From assembly GCA_947644595.1 (NCBI GenBank), contig CANSAE010000001.1, positions 124,001-188,000 on the forward strand: a stretch of DNA of 64,000 bases. The letters run 5' to 3'. Made by a program: the position numbers and the translations under genes. The notes beneath the pieces were generated by a model. The model saw only the letters and a program-made list of their open reading frames with translations. It had not been told where the DNA came from and searched no databases. Shown piece by piece: positions 49,350 to 57,910 of the stretch. How positions within the stretch are numbered: the stretch's first letter is position 1; each line of letters begins with the position of its first letter. This stretch comes from an uncultured Clostridia bacterium (GTDB lineage Bacteria > Bacillota > Clostridia > Oscillospirales > Oscillospiraceae).

Positions 49350-49384
49350 TTTTTGGGACGCTTCTAAAAGAAGCGTCCCAAAAA
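49350..49384. terminator. Terminator of the CoA-transferase operon
   Basis: A 16-base perfect stem, TTTTTGGGACGCTTCT / AGAAGCGTCCCAAAAA with a 3-base loop, at the cargo boundary of element B. Confidence 0.9.
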
Positions 49385-49415
49385 TGCAAGGGATTATGTT
49401 TGACCGTCCAACGGT

Positions 49416-50705
49416 TCAGGCAACCGCATCTTCAGGATCACCATCAGGGTACTGTTCCTGTAACTTTTTACCGCCTTTGAGTGCGGCTGCAACACACAGG
49501 AACATTAACACCGCAATGACAATATAGATGAGCCAAGACATTGCATAACCGACAATTCCCTGAAGAATGGAGGTAAGCACGGAGCCAAGTGCGGCTCCGA
49601 CGAGGAAGAACAGGTTCGCGGTTGCATAGATACTACCATAATCTTTTACACCAAACACTGTAGACAGCAGAATTGCCGGCAACAGTTTCGGCAGGAACAT
49701 AGCCAAAGCAAAGAAAAGATATCCGTAACTCAAAAGTTTGTTGCCGGTCATACCGAAAGCAACCAAGCATCCCAAGCCAATCGCTTGTAAAATGAGAGAG
49801 AGTATTACAGTTTTTTTGATGCCGATTTTATCCATAAGCACACCTGCTACAAGGATACCAATCAGAGAACCGATAGAATATATAGCCAGGAGGTTTCCGG
49901 CCAAAATGTTGCCATCATTGACAATACTTGTAGCAAAATTAGGTACATGTGTGGTCACTCCGGATGCTAATATACCAACCAAAAGTACTGTTCCGAGAAT
50001 CGCTTTCCAAGCACCCGACTTGGTGGCGGTCTTCTTTGATACGCCAATCCATGAGGGCTGCGCAGCAGTGGCCTCAGCATCTGCGGAACCATCACCTGTG
50101 CGGTAAGGCTCCGTGCCGTACTCCTGCGGAGACCGCTTCACCAAAAACAGCGCTGTCAGGATCATAACCACACCCACAACCACTGCGGAAAACAGCATCG
50201 CGGTCTTCCAACCAGTAGTACTGGCAGAGATGAACCTTGTTAACACCGGAGACCAAATCATGCCGCCAATACCAGTACCTGCCATGGCGATGGACATCAT
50301 GGTGGAACGTTTACTCTCAAACCATGCTGTAACCAGCATAGAAATAGGCAACTGCGTCAGACCAGCCAGAAAGATATTCTCAAGGCCGAAAATCAAATAC
50401 ATCTGCCAAATCGCAGTAGCAAAAGTAGCAACAGCAAAACATGCACAAGCACCAACTGTGCAAATGATCATCATCAGCTTCATATTCTTTTTCTGATATA
50501 ATCCAGCGATGATCATCGCACCGACGGCACTGGTCAAGGATGCGATTAGGTTGACCATAGACCATGCAGAGTTCGCGAATCCCAAATCCTCGCACACGGG
50601 ATTCATGTACAACGAAAAGCAGTTGTTCAGAATCGCCGTCGGGAAGAACGACATGATAAACGCTGCTACCAGTACGCCCCATCCCTTAAATTTCTTTGTT
50701 TCCAT
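49416..50705 (-). CDS. MFS transporter (OFA-like)
   Basis: A 429-residue, 12-helix major facilitator protein. The first half opens GWGVLVAAFIMSFFPTAILNNCFSLYMNPV and contains GTGIGGMIWSPVLTRFI; the second half has SIGSLIGILVAGVLMDKIGIKK (MFS motif A). It resembles the oxalate/formate antiporter (OFA) group, which carries organic anions and often sits beside CoA-transferase genes. It is last in an operon with the SDR and the CoA-transferase, 100 bases after the SDR, and probably imports or exports the substrate of that pathway. ATG 50705 has AAGGAGG at 8 bases. Confidence 0.87.
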   Translation of the reverse strand: METKKFKGWGVLVAAFIMSFFPTAILNNCFSLYMNPVCEDLGFANSAWSMVNLIASLTSAVGAMIIAGLYQKKNMKLMMIICTVGACACFAVATFATAIWQMYLIFGLENIFLAGLTQLPISMLVTAWFESKRSTMMSIAMAGTGIGGMIWSPVLTRFISASTTGWKTAMLFSAVVVGVVMILTALFLVKRSPQEYGTEPYRTGDGSADAEATAAQPSWIGVSKKTATKSGAWKAILGTVLLVGILASGVTTHVPNFATSIVNDGNILAGNLLAIYSIGSLIGILVAGVLMDKIGIKKTVILSLILQAIGLGCLVAFGMTGNKLLSYGYLFFALAMFLPKLLPAILLSTVFGVKDYGSIYATANLFFLVGAALGSVLTSILQGIVGYAMSWLIYIVIAVLMFLCVAAALKGGKKLQEQYPDGDPEDAVA

Positions 50706-50806
50706 TACAATACCTCCTTGAATTTGTATGCCTTTCGGCATACTGCTACCATAGCCGACTTCCTTCTTCGGCCATGGTAAGCTCCTTTTATTCCTCAGCC
50801 GCCCGT

Positions 50807-51580
50807 TCAGGCAATGACAACCTCGGGACGGTATCCGGCATCAATGCCGATGGTCTGTCCCGTAATATAGCCAGCCGCGTCAGATGCCAGGAAAGTAATC
50901 AGATTAGCAACATCCTCCGGCGTTCCCATCCGCTTGAACGGAATAGCCCCCTCAATGGACTGCTTTGCCATATCATTCAATCCGGCCACCATATCCGTCG
51001 CAATCACACCGGGCGCAATCGCGTTCACGCGAATCCGGAACGGGGACAGCTCATTCGCCAAAGACTTCGTCAAGCCAATAACGCCCGCCTTACTCACCGG
51101 ATACGGCAGACCCATCGCGCTGCCGTAAACACCGGCAACAGACGCCGTGTTTACAATCGCCCCGCCTTTTGAGCGGTCCATGCTCTTCACGCCGGCCTTG
51201 CACATCACAAACATGGAGTTGATATTCGTGTCCATGACTTCCTTCCAGTCATCCATCGTCAGGCGGTGCAGGAATTTCCCGCTGTCCATTCCGGCGTTGT
51301 TTACCAGAATATCTACCGGCCCCCACGCAGCTGTCACCTCATTGAACACTGCCGTGACCTCTTCCAGATTGCACAAGTCAGGATGGAAGGTCATCACGGG
51401 GTAATTGGGGTTAATGGCTTTGAGTTCCTCCATGGCCTTCTTGCCTGTCTCCTCGTAGTGGCTCAGAAAGCACACCTTCGCGCCATAAGCCAGAAACTGC
51501 TTCACTGCACCAAAGCCGATGCCGCGGCTGCCGCCCGAAACTACAACTACTTTTCCTTTCAGTTCATTGGTCAAATCCAT
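50807..51580 (-). CDS. Short-chain dehydrogenase/reductase (BaiA-like)
   Basis: A 257-residue classical SDR. Cofactor motif SGGSRGIGFGA (TGxxxGxG type, about 15-25), NNAG (about 93), catalytic serine in NTASVAGVYGS and YPVSK (Y and K). Overall it looks closest, from memory, to 3-alpha-hydroxysteroid dehydrogenases such as BaiA, sharing SVxGxxGSxxGxxYPxSKAxVIGLT and a C-terminal GYRP. That likeness does not settle the substrate. It lies 54 bases after the CoA-transferase gene. GGAGG is 8 bases before the ATG. Confidence 0.88.
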   Translation of the reverse strand: MDLTNELKGKVVVVSGGSRGIGFGAVKQFLAYGAKVCFLSHYEETGKKAMEELKAINPNYPVMTFHPDLCNLEEVTAVFNEVTAAWGPVDILVNNAGMDSGKFLHRLTMDDWKEVMDTNINSMFVMCKAGVKSMDRSKGGAIVNTASVAGVYGSAMGLPYPVSKAGVIGLTKSLANELSPFRIRVNAIAPGVIATDMVAGLNDMAKQSIEGAIPFKRMGTPEDVANLITFLASDAAGYITGQTIGIDAGYRPEVVIA

Positions 51581-51634
51581 AATTCATTCCTCCATAAATT
51601 AATCATGTAGATTTTTGTGATACTCTGTATTAAC

Positions 51635-52912
51635 TCACAGATGCTTAAATTGGCCGCAGGCATCCTGACGGGATACAGATACCTTCTCATCGAAGAAGCT
51701 TTGTATCTCCGCTTCGGAATAACCCAAATCAGAAAGTACATCAGAAGTATCAAAGCCAAAGTCCACACCCGTCCGCCAAACAGACAGCGGATGATTTTTG
51801 GCTCTCGGGACAATATTCGGCACCGGAACCTGAAGAGGCTGACCGGGATTCTCGGGGTCCTGCCAACGGGTACTGGGGGTATAAATCATGGATTGGCGAG
51901 CCTGATACTGACTGTTGGTGAGCATATCGGCATATGTAATGACCTTACTGCACGGAATGCCGTTGTCATTCAGGAGTTTTTCGATCTCGTCCGCCGTATG
52001 GGCAGCACACAGCTTCAGCAGAGCTTCTTCAACCTTGTTGCCTTGCTCTGTGCCGCGGTAATAGCCGAAAGCTCCACCGGGGAACTCATCCGTGCCATAG
52101 GGGAAGCCCAACAGCAACGCCAAACGTTTACAAACAGCATTACCGGTGCTGATCATGAACATGTTGCCCTCTTTGCAGCGGTAATTGCCCGTAGCAGCAA
52201 TAACATCCGCCGCAATCCACAGGGAACGTTTTTCCGGATTGTGCTCCACAATATCCTGAAGCATATACTGGCATAGAGTACGCAAACCGCATTCATACTG
52301 GGCAATGTCCAGGCTCTCGCCTCTGCCGGTCTTTAACGCGTTGATATACGCAGCCAGACTGGAATTTGCCGCAAACATGGCGGTATAGTAGTCAATTACA
52401 TTATCCGCAATGGGGAAGAATGGCATATCATCGGTGCCGTTTGCGTATACCATTCCACTGAACGCCTGTGCAATGGGGTCGTAAGACGCTCTGGAAACAT
52501 ATTCCTGCAATCCGGTCTGACCGAATCCGGAAATATGGGCAATAACCAGCTTGGGATTCACTTCCCAAAGCACTTCATCGCTCAGTCCCCAACCTGCCCA
52601 CTGGCCGCCTTTGGAAGACTCAATGAGAATATCCGTCTCTTTTATGAGACGCAAAAATGCTTCCCGGCCTTTGGGCTTGGTCACATCCAGCGTGATATCC
52701 CGCATATTTCTGCGGTGAGATTCCCCCTGCCAACCTGGAGTTGTTGGGCTGCCATGAGAAAAGTCCGGATTTTGTGGATTTTCCAGCTGAATTACATCCG
52801 CGCCCATATCTGCCAGAATTTCGCCCGCAAAGGGACCGGCAACTGAAATTGCACTTACAACCACACGAACATCGTTCAACAGGCCTTGCTTAGGTACTTC
52901 ATTTCTTTTCAT
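51635..52912 (-). CDS. CaiB/BaiF-family (class III) CoA-transferase
   Basis: A 425-residue class III CoA-transferase. Recognisable stretches are SAISVAGPFAGEILADMGADVI, DILIESSKGGQWAGWGLSDE, PKLVIAHISGFGQTG and ASYDPIAQAFSG. The family uses an aspartate nucleophile to move CoA between acids. Its similarity is shared between L-carnitine CoA-transferase (CaiB) and bile-acid CoA-transferase (BaiF), and I cannot decide between them. It is first in the operon with the SDR and the MFS transporter. AAAGGAAG precedes the ATG 52912. The upstream gap 52913-53081 has no gene. Confidence 0.88.
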   Translation of the reverse strand: MKRNEVPKQGLLNDVRVVVSAISVAGPFAGEILADMGADVIQLENPQNPDFSHGSPTTPGWQGESHRRNMRDITLDVTKPKGREAFLRLIKETDILIESSKGGQWAGWGLSDEVLWEVNPKLVIAHISGFGQTGLQEYVSRASYDPIAQAFSGMVYANGTDDMPFFPIADNVIDYYTAMFAANSSLAAYINALKTGRGESLDIAQYECGLRTLCQYMLQDIVEHNPEKRSLWIAADVIAATGNYRCKEGNMFMISTGNAVCKRLALLLGFPYGTDEFPGGAFGYYRGTEQGNKVEEALLKLCAAHTADEIEKLLNDNGIPCSKVITYADMLTNSQYQARQSMIYTPSTRWQDPENPGQPLQVPVPNIVPRAKNHPLSVWRTGVDFGFDTSDVLSDLGYSEAEIQSFFDEKVSVSRQDACGQFKHL

Positions 52913-53081
52913 GATATACTTCCTTTCTTATTGCGTTTTCTCTCCTCAGATTTTTACATGCTAAGTGAATTTTGTCTTTATTTTAACATCTACTCAGCAG
53001 GCGTTACTTTTAAAACGCTTTCTATTACTATCATTATATTTTTCAAAATCAGCAATTGTTATATCATTATCATTAAAATGT

Positions 53082-53124
53082 ATAAAAATAATGCAGTTTA
53101 TTTTATAAACTGCATTATTTTTAT
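53082..53124 (-). terminator. Terminator of the AraC-sensor operon
   Basis: A 20-base perfect stem beginning ATAAAAATAATGCAGTTT with a 3-base loop. It ends transcription coming from the AraC/sensor genes, so the CoA-transferase operon needs its own promoter in 52913-53081. Confidence 0.85.
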
Positions 53125-53138
53125 CAAAACTATCTATT

Positions 53139-53663
53139 TTAAGAATTCGAAATCAATAACCCATATAGCTGCATCATATACAAAAAACTAAGCTTTTCTT
53201 CCAAATAATCAACACTATGCAACAGGGGTAATTTTTGAATGATCGTTTCAGCTATGTGTGTTTCAGGTTCCGAAAGAGAGACTATTGCAGGCTCATCTGG
53301 AATTATCAGTGTTTTAATCGGCAGATAAGGACAAGATAGGATGTACATATACGCGCCGCTGTTGATATGGGCTTCCATCAAATGCAGCGCTGCGCCAGGC
53401 TGGGGTACAATGCGGCAAGCATGAAACGGTCCCAAACAAATTAACATCCCACGTTTCAGTGAAAAATGTATGTTATTGACATACATTGTCCCAGCTCCCG
53501 CCGTAACGAGCAGAAAATAGCTGTCATCGCCGCAATCAACGGGTGTTTCCGCATCGACAACGTATTCCCTGCCCTGAATTGTAATGGGGAAAATACCACT
53601 TTGAAAGTGGTTGTGTACACCAAATATCAATTCGTTATTCTCCGTTTTTCTGTGTGATGTCAT
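53139..53663 (-). CDS. Stand-alone sensor-domain paralogue of the AraC regulator
   Basis: A 174-residue protein homologous to the N-terminal sensor half of the AraC regulator encoded immediately before it. Both share GDDSYFLLVTAGAGTMYVNN versus EEDSYFLLVEKGIGEIYING and the later MYILSCPYLP-type strand, but this protein stops before any helix-turn-helix. It starts at ATG 53663 with GGAGGGAAC upstream, one base after the AraC stop. It may bind the same ligand and modulate the regulator, or be a remnant. It is predicted to be a cupin-like beta fold. No enzyme motif is visible. Confidence 0.75.
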   Translation of the reverse strand: MTSHRKTENNELIFGVHNHFQSGIFPITIQGREYVVDAETPVDCGDDSYFLLVTAGAGTMYVNNIHFSLKRGMLICLGPFHACRIVPQPGAALHLMEAHINSGAYMYILSCPYLPIKTLIIPDEPAIVSLSEPETHIAETIIQKLPLLHSVDYLEEKLSFLYMMQLYGLLISNS

Positions 53664-53664
53664 A

Positions 53665-54888
53665 TTAATGTTCCCTCCTGGACACTTCGCATTGTTCCCG
53701 GTATTCGCTGGGTAAAACATGATTGATTTTGGAAAAGGTTCGAATAAAAGTCGTATATGCGTTAAAACCTGCCATAGTAGAAACATTCATAAGTGACAGA
53801 TCTGTACCAGCCAGCAGAGATTCGGCATAACGTATGCGAAATAAATTCAAGACATCCTTGAAACTCATTCCAAATGACTGAAAAAGCATGGTTCGGATAC
53901 TGCTTTCTGAGAAAAATAGATTTTGAGAGATAGTCTTTAATGTGACATGCTCGGATAAGTGACAATACAAATAGTAAATAATTCCCGCCAAAGGTTCACC
54001 GTAAATAGGACCGCGAAAACGCTCTGGCGTATAGCAGGTAACTGCGTCTCTATATTCAGAGGGTGTTATTCCCATTACCTGCTTGAAATTTCTGAAAAAT
54101 GTTGGAGCAGCTTCAAAGCCGGACATTCTTAAAATATCATTCAGTGGAAGATTTTTGTGCAATAAATAAGAAGCCGCGTGTATCACCCGCACACGATCGA
54201 GCATTTGGGAGAAACTTTGTCCGGTATTTAGTTTTATCGCTCGCTCAAGTGTATTTCCGGTAACACTAAACATTTTTGCAGTTGTGGTAAGCGTGATAAC
54301 TTTCGTGCTGTTAGCCGCCAGATAGACACTGGCTCTCCATGCCAGACACCTATTTTCCGGAGAAGGCTGCTTCAGCGCCTGACGTGCAAAGAGTATGGCA
54401 AGTTGCCCAACCAAAGCCACTTTAATAAGAGTTGATCCAGGTGACATAATGGCATCATAATCGGCCAATTGGCGAAGGATTTGATAAATTTCTTCGCAAT
54501 CTGCCTTTTTGGGTTCCAATACCGGGAATTCCAAAATGGAACTTAAATAGCCAGAGACATTTGGCTGGCAAATCATCAGATAGTTAGCTAACTGATAATC
54601 ATACATATAGGTACTGAATTTCAACGGTTGTTCAGTTTGAAACGGCGTAAGCACCACTGTTTGGAATCCTTGAATCCAACATACACAGCCAGGGTATAAT
54701 GGGAATACTTCACCGTTTATATAGATTTCCCCTATTCCTTTTTCTACAAGCAAAAAATAGCTGTCTTCTTCCAATATCGGAAAAGATCGCTGAGAAAACT
54801 CGTGATGACTGAAAGAGAGATAATGATTCGTGCCGCAAAACATGCCTTTGATCGGAGCATCGAATAAAATCCGTTCGTGATTGTTCAA
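53665..54888 (-). CDS. AraC-family regulator with two DNA-binding domains
   Basis: A 407-residue regulator. The N-terminal sensor is cupin-like (about 1-175). Two AraC DNA-binding domains follow: the first about 185-283 (LTTTAKMFSVTGNTLERAIK, ending GITPSEYRDAV), the second about 303-400 (LKTISQNLFFSESSIRTMLF, ending VLPSEYREQC). Most AraC proteins have one. The start is taken as TTG 54888 with AGGTGA upstream, because an upstream TTG at 54966 lies in the -35 box. It should control the divergently placed or neighbouring CoA-transferase/SDR/MFS operon. It is driven by the former RM-position promoter of the element backbone. Confidence 0.82.
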   Translation of the reverse strand: MNNHERILFDAPIKGMFCGTNHYLSFSHHEFSQRSFPILEEDSYFLLVEKGIGEIYINGEVFPLYPGCVCWIQGFQTVVLTPFQTEQPLKFSTYMYDYQLANYLMICQPNVSGYLSSILEFPVLEPKKADCEEIYQILRQLADYDAIMSPGSTLIKVALVGQLAILFARQALKQPSPENRCLAWRASVYLAANSTKVITLTTTAKMFSVTGNTLERAIKLNTGQSFSQMLDRVRVIHAASYLLHKNLPLNDILRMSGFEAAPTFFRNFKQVMGITPSEYRDAVTCYTPERFRGPIYGEPLAGIIYYLYCHLSEHVTLKTISQNLFFSESSIRTMLFQSFGMSFKDVLNLFRIRYAESLLAGTDLSLMNVSTMAGFNAYTTFIRTFSKINHVLPSEYREQCEVSRREH

Positions 54889-54937
54889 TATATCACCTGT
54901 TTCTTTCTTCGCTTTAACATTAAAACTGAGTAGTGCC

Positions 54938-54966
54938 AGTCTATCACGAACAGTAACAATATTCAA
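54938..54966 (-). promoter_or_regulatory. Backbone promoter now reading into the AraC gene
   Basis: On the minus strand: TTGAAT, 17 bases, TAGACT. It is homologous to the hsdM promoter at 47330-47358 (TTGAAT, 17, TAAACT), so the cargo was placed behind the element's resident promoter. Confidence 0.55.
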
Positions 54967-55087
54967 GTAAGAGTATAGAAAACCAATTTCCGCTTATTCT
55001 TTGTTTATTGCAGCGCAGATTTTGCATGGCAAGGCTGTTGCAAACCATTTGTCCGGGGTATTCTGCAATTAGAAAAGAGGCGTTGTC

Positions 55088-55383
55088 ATGCCTTACACGA
55101 TCGATGAATTGAGGAGCATCATCTCCCCTATCGCTGCAGAACACGGCATGAAGAATGTATCTCTGTTCGGCTCTTACTCCAAGAGCAACGCTTCCGCAGA
55201 TAGTGATATTGATTTGAAAATCGAAAAAGGCCAGCTACGCGCAATGTTGCAAATCTGCGGTTTTCGCCTTGCGGTTGAGGATGCGATGAAGATTCCTGTA
55301 GACTTAACTCACCAGCGAATCCTCAGACGCTGATTTTCCGTACATGAATGCGAAAGATGAGGTGCTGCTTTATCGAATTGTTT
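55088..55383 (+). pseudogene. mntA: mntA remnant of element B
   Basis: It begins like the element A antitoxin (MPYTIDELRSIISPIAAEHG, GSYSKSNASADSDIDL). One extra base near 55308 (CTTAACTCACC versus CTTAATCACC) shifts the frame, and an early stop ends it at 55333. The rest of the coding sequence can be followed to about 55380. No hepT follows: the next sequence is right-end DNA. Confidence 0.88.
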
Positions 55384-55558
55384 AATTATTCTTATCTTGC
55401 TGGTTCAAGGCAAGCTATATTGGACCAAATCTGATTTACCCACAATAGGAAACGCCCCGTTGGAGACAACGGGGCATACAATATGAACGACCTGCTGATT
55501 TCGGAGGAAAAAGCGCCGGAAAGCCTTGAAAATCAAGGGCTGGACGGGCTTCGCATCC

Positions 55559-55607
55559 TTCGTAATCAGCAGGTCGTGTGTTCGAGTCACATTACCAGCT
55601 CCAAAAA
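55559..55607 (+). repeat. att site 3 (right end of island)
   Basis: The third exact 49-base copy of the tRNA-Thr 3' part. The chromosome resumes after it, with ruvB arriving from the other side. The stretch 55384-55650 has no gene: it holds the right end of B, this att and the terminator. Confidence 0.92.
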
Positions 55608-55640
55608 TGCCCTGAAATCCACAGATTTCAGGGCATTTTT
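55608..55640. terminator. Terminator between att 3 and ruvB
   Basis: TGCCCTGAAATC / GATTTCAGGGCA with T-runs on both strands. This is probably the chromosome's original tRNA-Thr terminator, also used by ruvB from the other side. Confidence 0.8.
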
Positions 55641-55650
55641 GCTAATTATA

Positions 55651-56691
55651 TTAGAAATGAAGCTGTTCCTGACCTTGGAACGGAAGTCCGAGATGTTCAT
55701 ATGCTTTTTGCGTAACGCAGCGTCCCCGGGGGGTACGTGTCAGGAAGCCCTGCTGCAATAAATACGGCTCATATACATCTTCTAATGTGACGGGTTCCTC
55801 GTTGATCGTAGCGGCCAGCGTATCCAGGCCGACCGGACCTCCACCGTAAAATTCAATAATGGCGTTGAGCATCCTGCGGTCCAATGCATCAAAGCCAAGA
55901 TGGTCCACTTCCAGACTCAATAACGCCTCATTGGCTACTTCCTTGGTGATATTGCCCCCTGCCCGAACCTGTGCAAAATCCCGGACACGGCGGAGCATAC
56001 GGTTGGCAACACGGGGGGTTCCTCTGGAACGGGAAGCAATCTCATAGGCGCCTTCCGGGGTGATTTTCACACCCAAAATTCCCGCACTGCGGGTAACGAT
56101 CCTTTGCAGTTCCTCTGCGGTATACAATTCCAGACGCAGGGTCACACCAAAGCGGTCACGCAAGGGCGCTGTCAATTGGCCGGACCGCGTGGTCGCGCCA
56201 ATCAGTGTAAAATGCGGCAATTCCAAATGCAAGGAGTTTGCCGAGGGGCCTTTTCCCAAAATGATATCAATGGCATAATCCTCCATGGCAGGATACAAGA
56301 TTTCCTCATAAGACCGATTCAATCTGTGAATCTCGTCTACAAATAAAATATCCCCTTCACTGAGGTTGGTAAGCATTGCTACCAAGTCCCCTGCCTTCTC
56401 AATTGCCGGGCCGGAGGTAATGCGCATATTGACTCCCATTTCATTGGCTATGATTGCTGCCAATGTGGTTTTCCCCAGCCCCGGTGGGCCATGAAGCAGC
56501 ACATGGTCTAAGGATTCATGGCGCATCTGAGCCGCTTTGATAAAGATTTCCAGATTACTTTTTGCTTTCTCCTGTCCGATATACTCCAGCAGGGTATGAG
56601 GGCGCAAAGAACCTTCATTGGCATCCTCTTCCAGTACCCTGGACGTAGTGATTACCTGTTGATTTGCATCTTCCGAAAAGGAAATACTCAT
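55651..56691 (-). CDS. ruvB: Holliday junction helicase subunit RuvB
   Basis: A 346-residue RuvB. The AAA+ motor has Walker [13 protein letters not shown] (about 66-77), Walker [12 protein letters not shown], sensor-like [19 protein letters not shown] and a C-terminal winged helix ending with [16 protein letters not shown]. It drives branch migration of Holliday junctions with RuvA. It follows ruvA after 13 bases. Its end faces the island: the att 3 copy starts 44 bases away, but the gene is intact. Confidence 0.97.
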   Translation of the reverse strand: MSISFSEDANQQVITTSRVLEEDANEGSLRPHTLLEYIGQEKAKSNLEIFIKAAQMRHESLDHVLLHGPPGLGKTTLAAIIANEMGVNMRITSGPAIEKAGDLVAMLTNLSEGDILFVDEIHRLNRSYEEILYPAMEDYAIDIILGKGPSANSLHLELPHFTLIGATTRSGQLTAPLRDRFGVTLRLELYTAEELQRIVTRSAGILGVKITPEGAYEIASRSRGTPRVANRMLRRVRDFAQVRAGGNITKEVANEALLSLEVDHLGFDALDRRMLNAIIEFYGGGPVGLDTLAATINEEPVTLEDVYEPYLLQQGFLTRTPRGRCVTQKAYEHLGLPFQGQEQLHF

Positions 56692-56704
56692 GGATGCCCC
56701 TCCC

Positions 56705-57310
56705 TCATTTCAGCATATTGCGCAATACGGCCTTGATAATTTCTTCTGAAGTCATGCCGGACGTATCCACGTCTTTCAACGCTGTATTGATTTCACTTTG
56801 TGCATACCCTAAAACCAACAGGCCCGCTGTTGCATCTGACAAATTCCGGTCTCCTCCCGGAACGACAGGAACGAACGGCCCTCCAGGGCTTGAAAGCGCC
56901 ATACCGTCAACGCTTCCCACCTTATCTTTCAGCTCCAAAAGCACCCGCTGGGCAAGTTTTTTCCCCACGCCGGGAGCGGCAGTAATCACTTTCTCATTCC
57001 CGTTCAAAATTGCAGAAATCAGACCGTCTGGCGTTGTTGTGGACAAAATCGCCATAGCGGCCTTCGGGCCTACACCCGATACGCTCACCAACAATTCAAA
57101 ACAGCGTTTTTCGGATTTTGTAGAAAACCCAAACAGTTCGAACGCATCCTCCCGCACAGCTTCATAAACATAGACCTTACCGGGTTCCCCTAATTTTAAA
57201 TTACCCAAGGTATTCAGCGACACATTGATGCCAAAGCCAATGCCTCCGCATTCCACTACCGCAAAATTCGGCTCTAATTCGGTCACCGTACCGTTTATAT
57301 AGTTGAACAT
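56705..57310 (-). CDS. ruvA: Holliday junction DNA-binding subunit RuvA
   Basis: A 201-residue RuvA: an N-terminal OB fold ([31 protein letters not shown]), a helix-hairpin-helix pair ([17 protein letters not shown] and [23 protein letters not shown]) and the small C-terminal domain that contacts RuvB (about 155-201). It is complete. The start overlaps the end of ruvC by 16 bases, and ruvB follows after 13 bases. Confidence 0.96.
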   Translation of the reverse strand: MFNYINGTVTELEPNFAVVECGGIGFGINVSLNTLGNLKLGEPGKVYVYEAVREDAFELFGFSTKSEKRCFELLVSVSGVGPKAAMAILSTTTPDGLISAILNGNEKVITAAPGVGKKLAQRVLLELKDKVGSVDGMALSSPGGPFVPVVPGGDRNLSDATAGLLVLGYAQSEINTALKDVDTSGMTSEEIIKAVLRNMLK

Positions 57311-57810
57311 ACGTTGCTTTCACCTTTCTGTGACAATAGCGATGTACTGCTGCGGGCATGGCAGAGTGCAATTGCCACTGCGTCTGCCGCATCATCTGGC
57401 TTTGGAACATCCTGAAGCCGCAGAATGCGCTTGACCATATCCATAACCTGATTTTTTTTTGCCATACCATATCCCACTACAGCTTGTTTCACCTGTGAAG
57501 GCGTGTATTCAAACACCGAAATTCCAGATTGATAGCACGCCAAAAGGATGACCCCTCTGGCATGCGCAACGGAAATGCCTGTGGTGATATTTGTATTAAA
57601 GAACAATTCTTCAATGGCAACGGCATCCGGGCGGAACGTTTCAATCAGTTCGATCAAATCTAAGTAAATACTATTCAATCTGGCTGACAGCGGCGTATGA
57701 GCCGGCGTGGTAACCACTCCGCATTTGACCAGTTTAGGACCGGAACGGTCTGTATCCACTACGCCAAACCCTACGATCGCTACACCTGGATCTATCCCAA
57801 GGATTCTCAA
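57295..57810 (-). CDS. ruvC: Holliday junction resolvase RuvC
   Basis: A 171-residue RuvC nuclease. The acidic active site is visible as ILGIDPGVAIVGFG (D7), VAIEELFF (E) and PDDAADAVAIALCHA (two D). The residues between are normal. The start is taken as TTG 57810, giving MRILGIDPG as in other RuvC proteins and with TAGGA 9 bases upstream; a GTG three codons earlier sits on top of that site. It is the first gene of ruvCAB, overlapping ruvA. Confidence 0.95.
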   Translation of the reverse strand: MRILGIDPGVAIVGFGVVDTDRSGPKLVKCGVVTTPAHTPLSARLNSIYLDLIELIETFRPDAVAIEELFFNTNITTGISVAHARGVILLACYQSGISVFEYTPSQVKQAVVGYGMAKKNQVMDMVKRILRLQDVPKPDDAADAVAIALCHARSSTSLLSQKGESNVCSTI

Positions 57811-57867
57811 AATTATCACATCCTATTTTTTAGCATACCATAGTTCCTTCAAAATCGCAACAAAAGA

Positions 57868-57900
57868 AACACTCTCAACAGGATTTCTGTTGAGAGTGTT
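57868..57900 (-). terminator. Terminator after xerD
   Basis: AACACTCTCAACAG / CTGTTGAGAGTGTT with a 5-base loop, between the xerD end and ruvC start; A/T-rich on the minus-strand exit. Confidence 0.8.
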
Positions 57901-57910
57901 TGCGTCTATG

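Larger units (their letters stand above)
48251..55607. mobile_element. Element B, deletion/replacement derivative of the same family
   Basis: About 7.3 kb between att 2 and att 3. Backbone parts homologous to A: left end and integrase C-terminus (48300-49025), oriT hairpin relic to hsdR end (49027-49320), the RM-position promoter and mntA pseudogene (about 54925-55383), and the right end. The integrase front half, relaxase, mobC and the RM operon are missing. The cargo is a CoA-transferase/SDR/MFS operon and an AraC-sensor pair. It cannot move on its own. Confidence 0.85.

Noticed and set aside
53010-53023. A CcpA (cre) site upstream of the CoA-transferase gene
   Set aside because: The best match (AGAAAGCGTTTTAA on the minus strand) has two mismatches at conserved positions and is within AT-rich DNA, where such matches arise by chance.
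54889-54966. AraC gene starting at TTG 54966
   Set aside because: That codon lies in the -35 box of the promoter that reads into the gene, and there is no ribosome-binding site before it.
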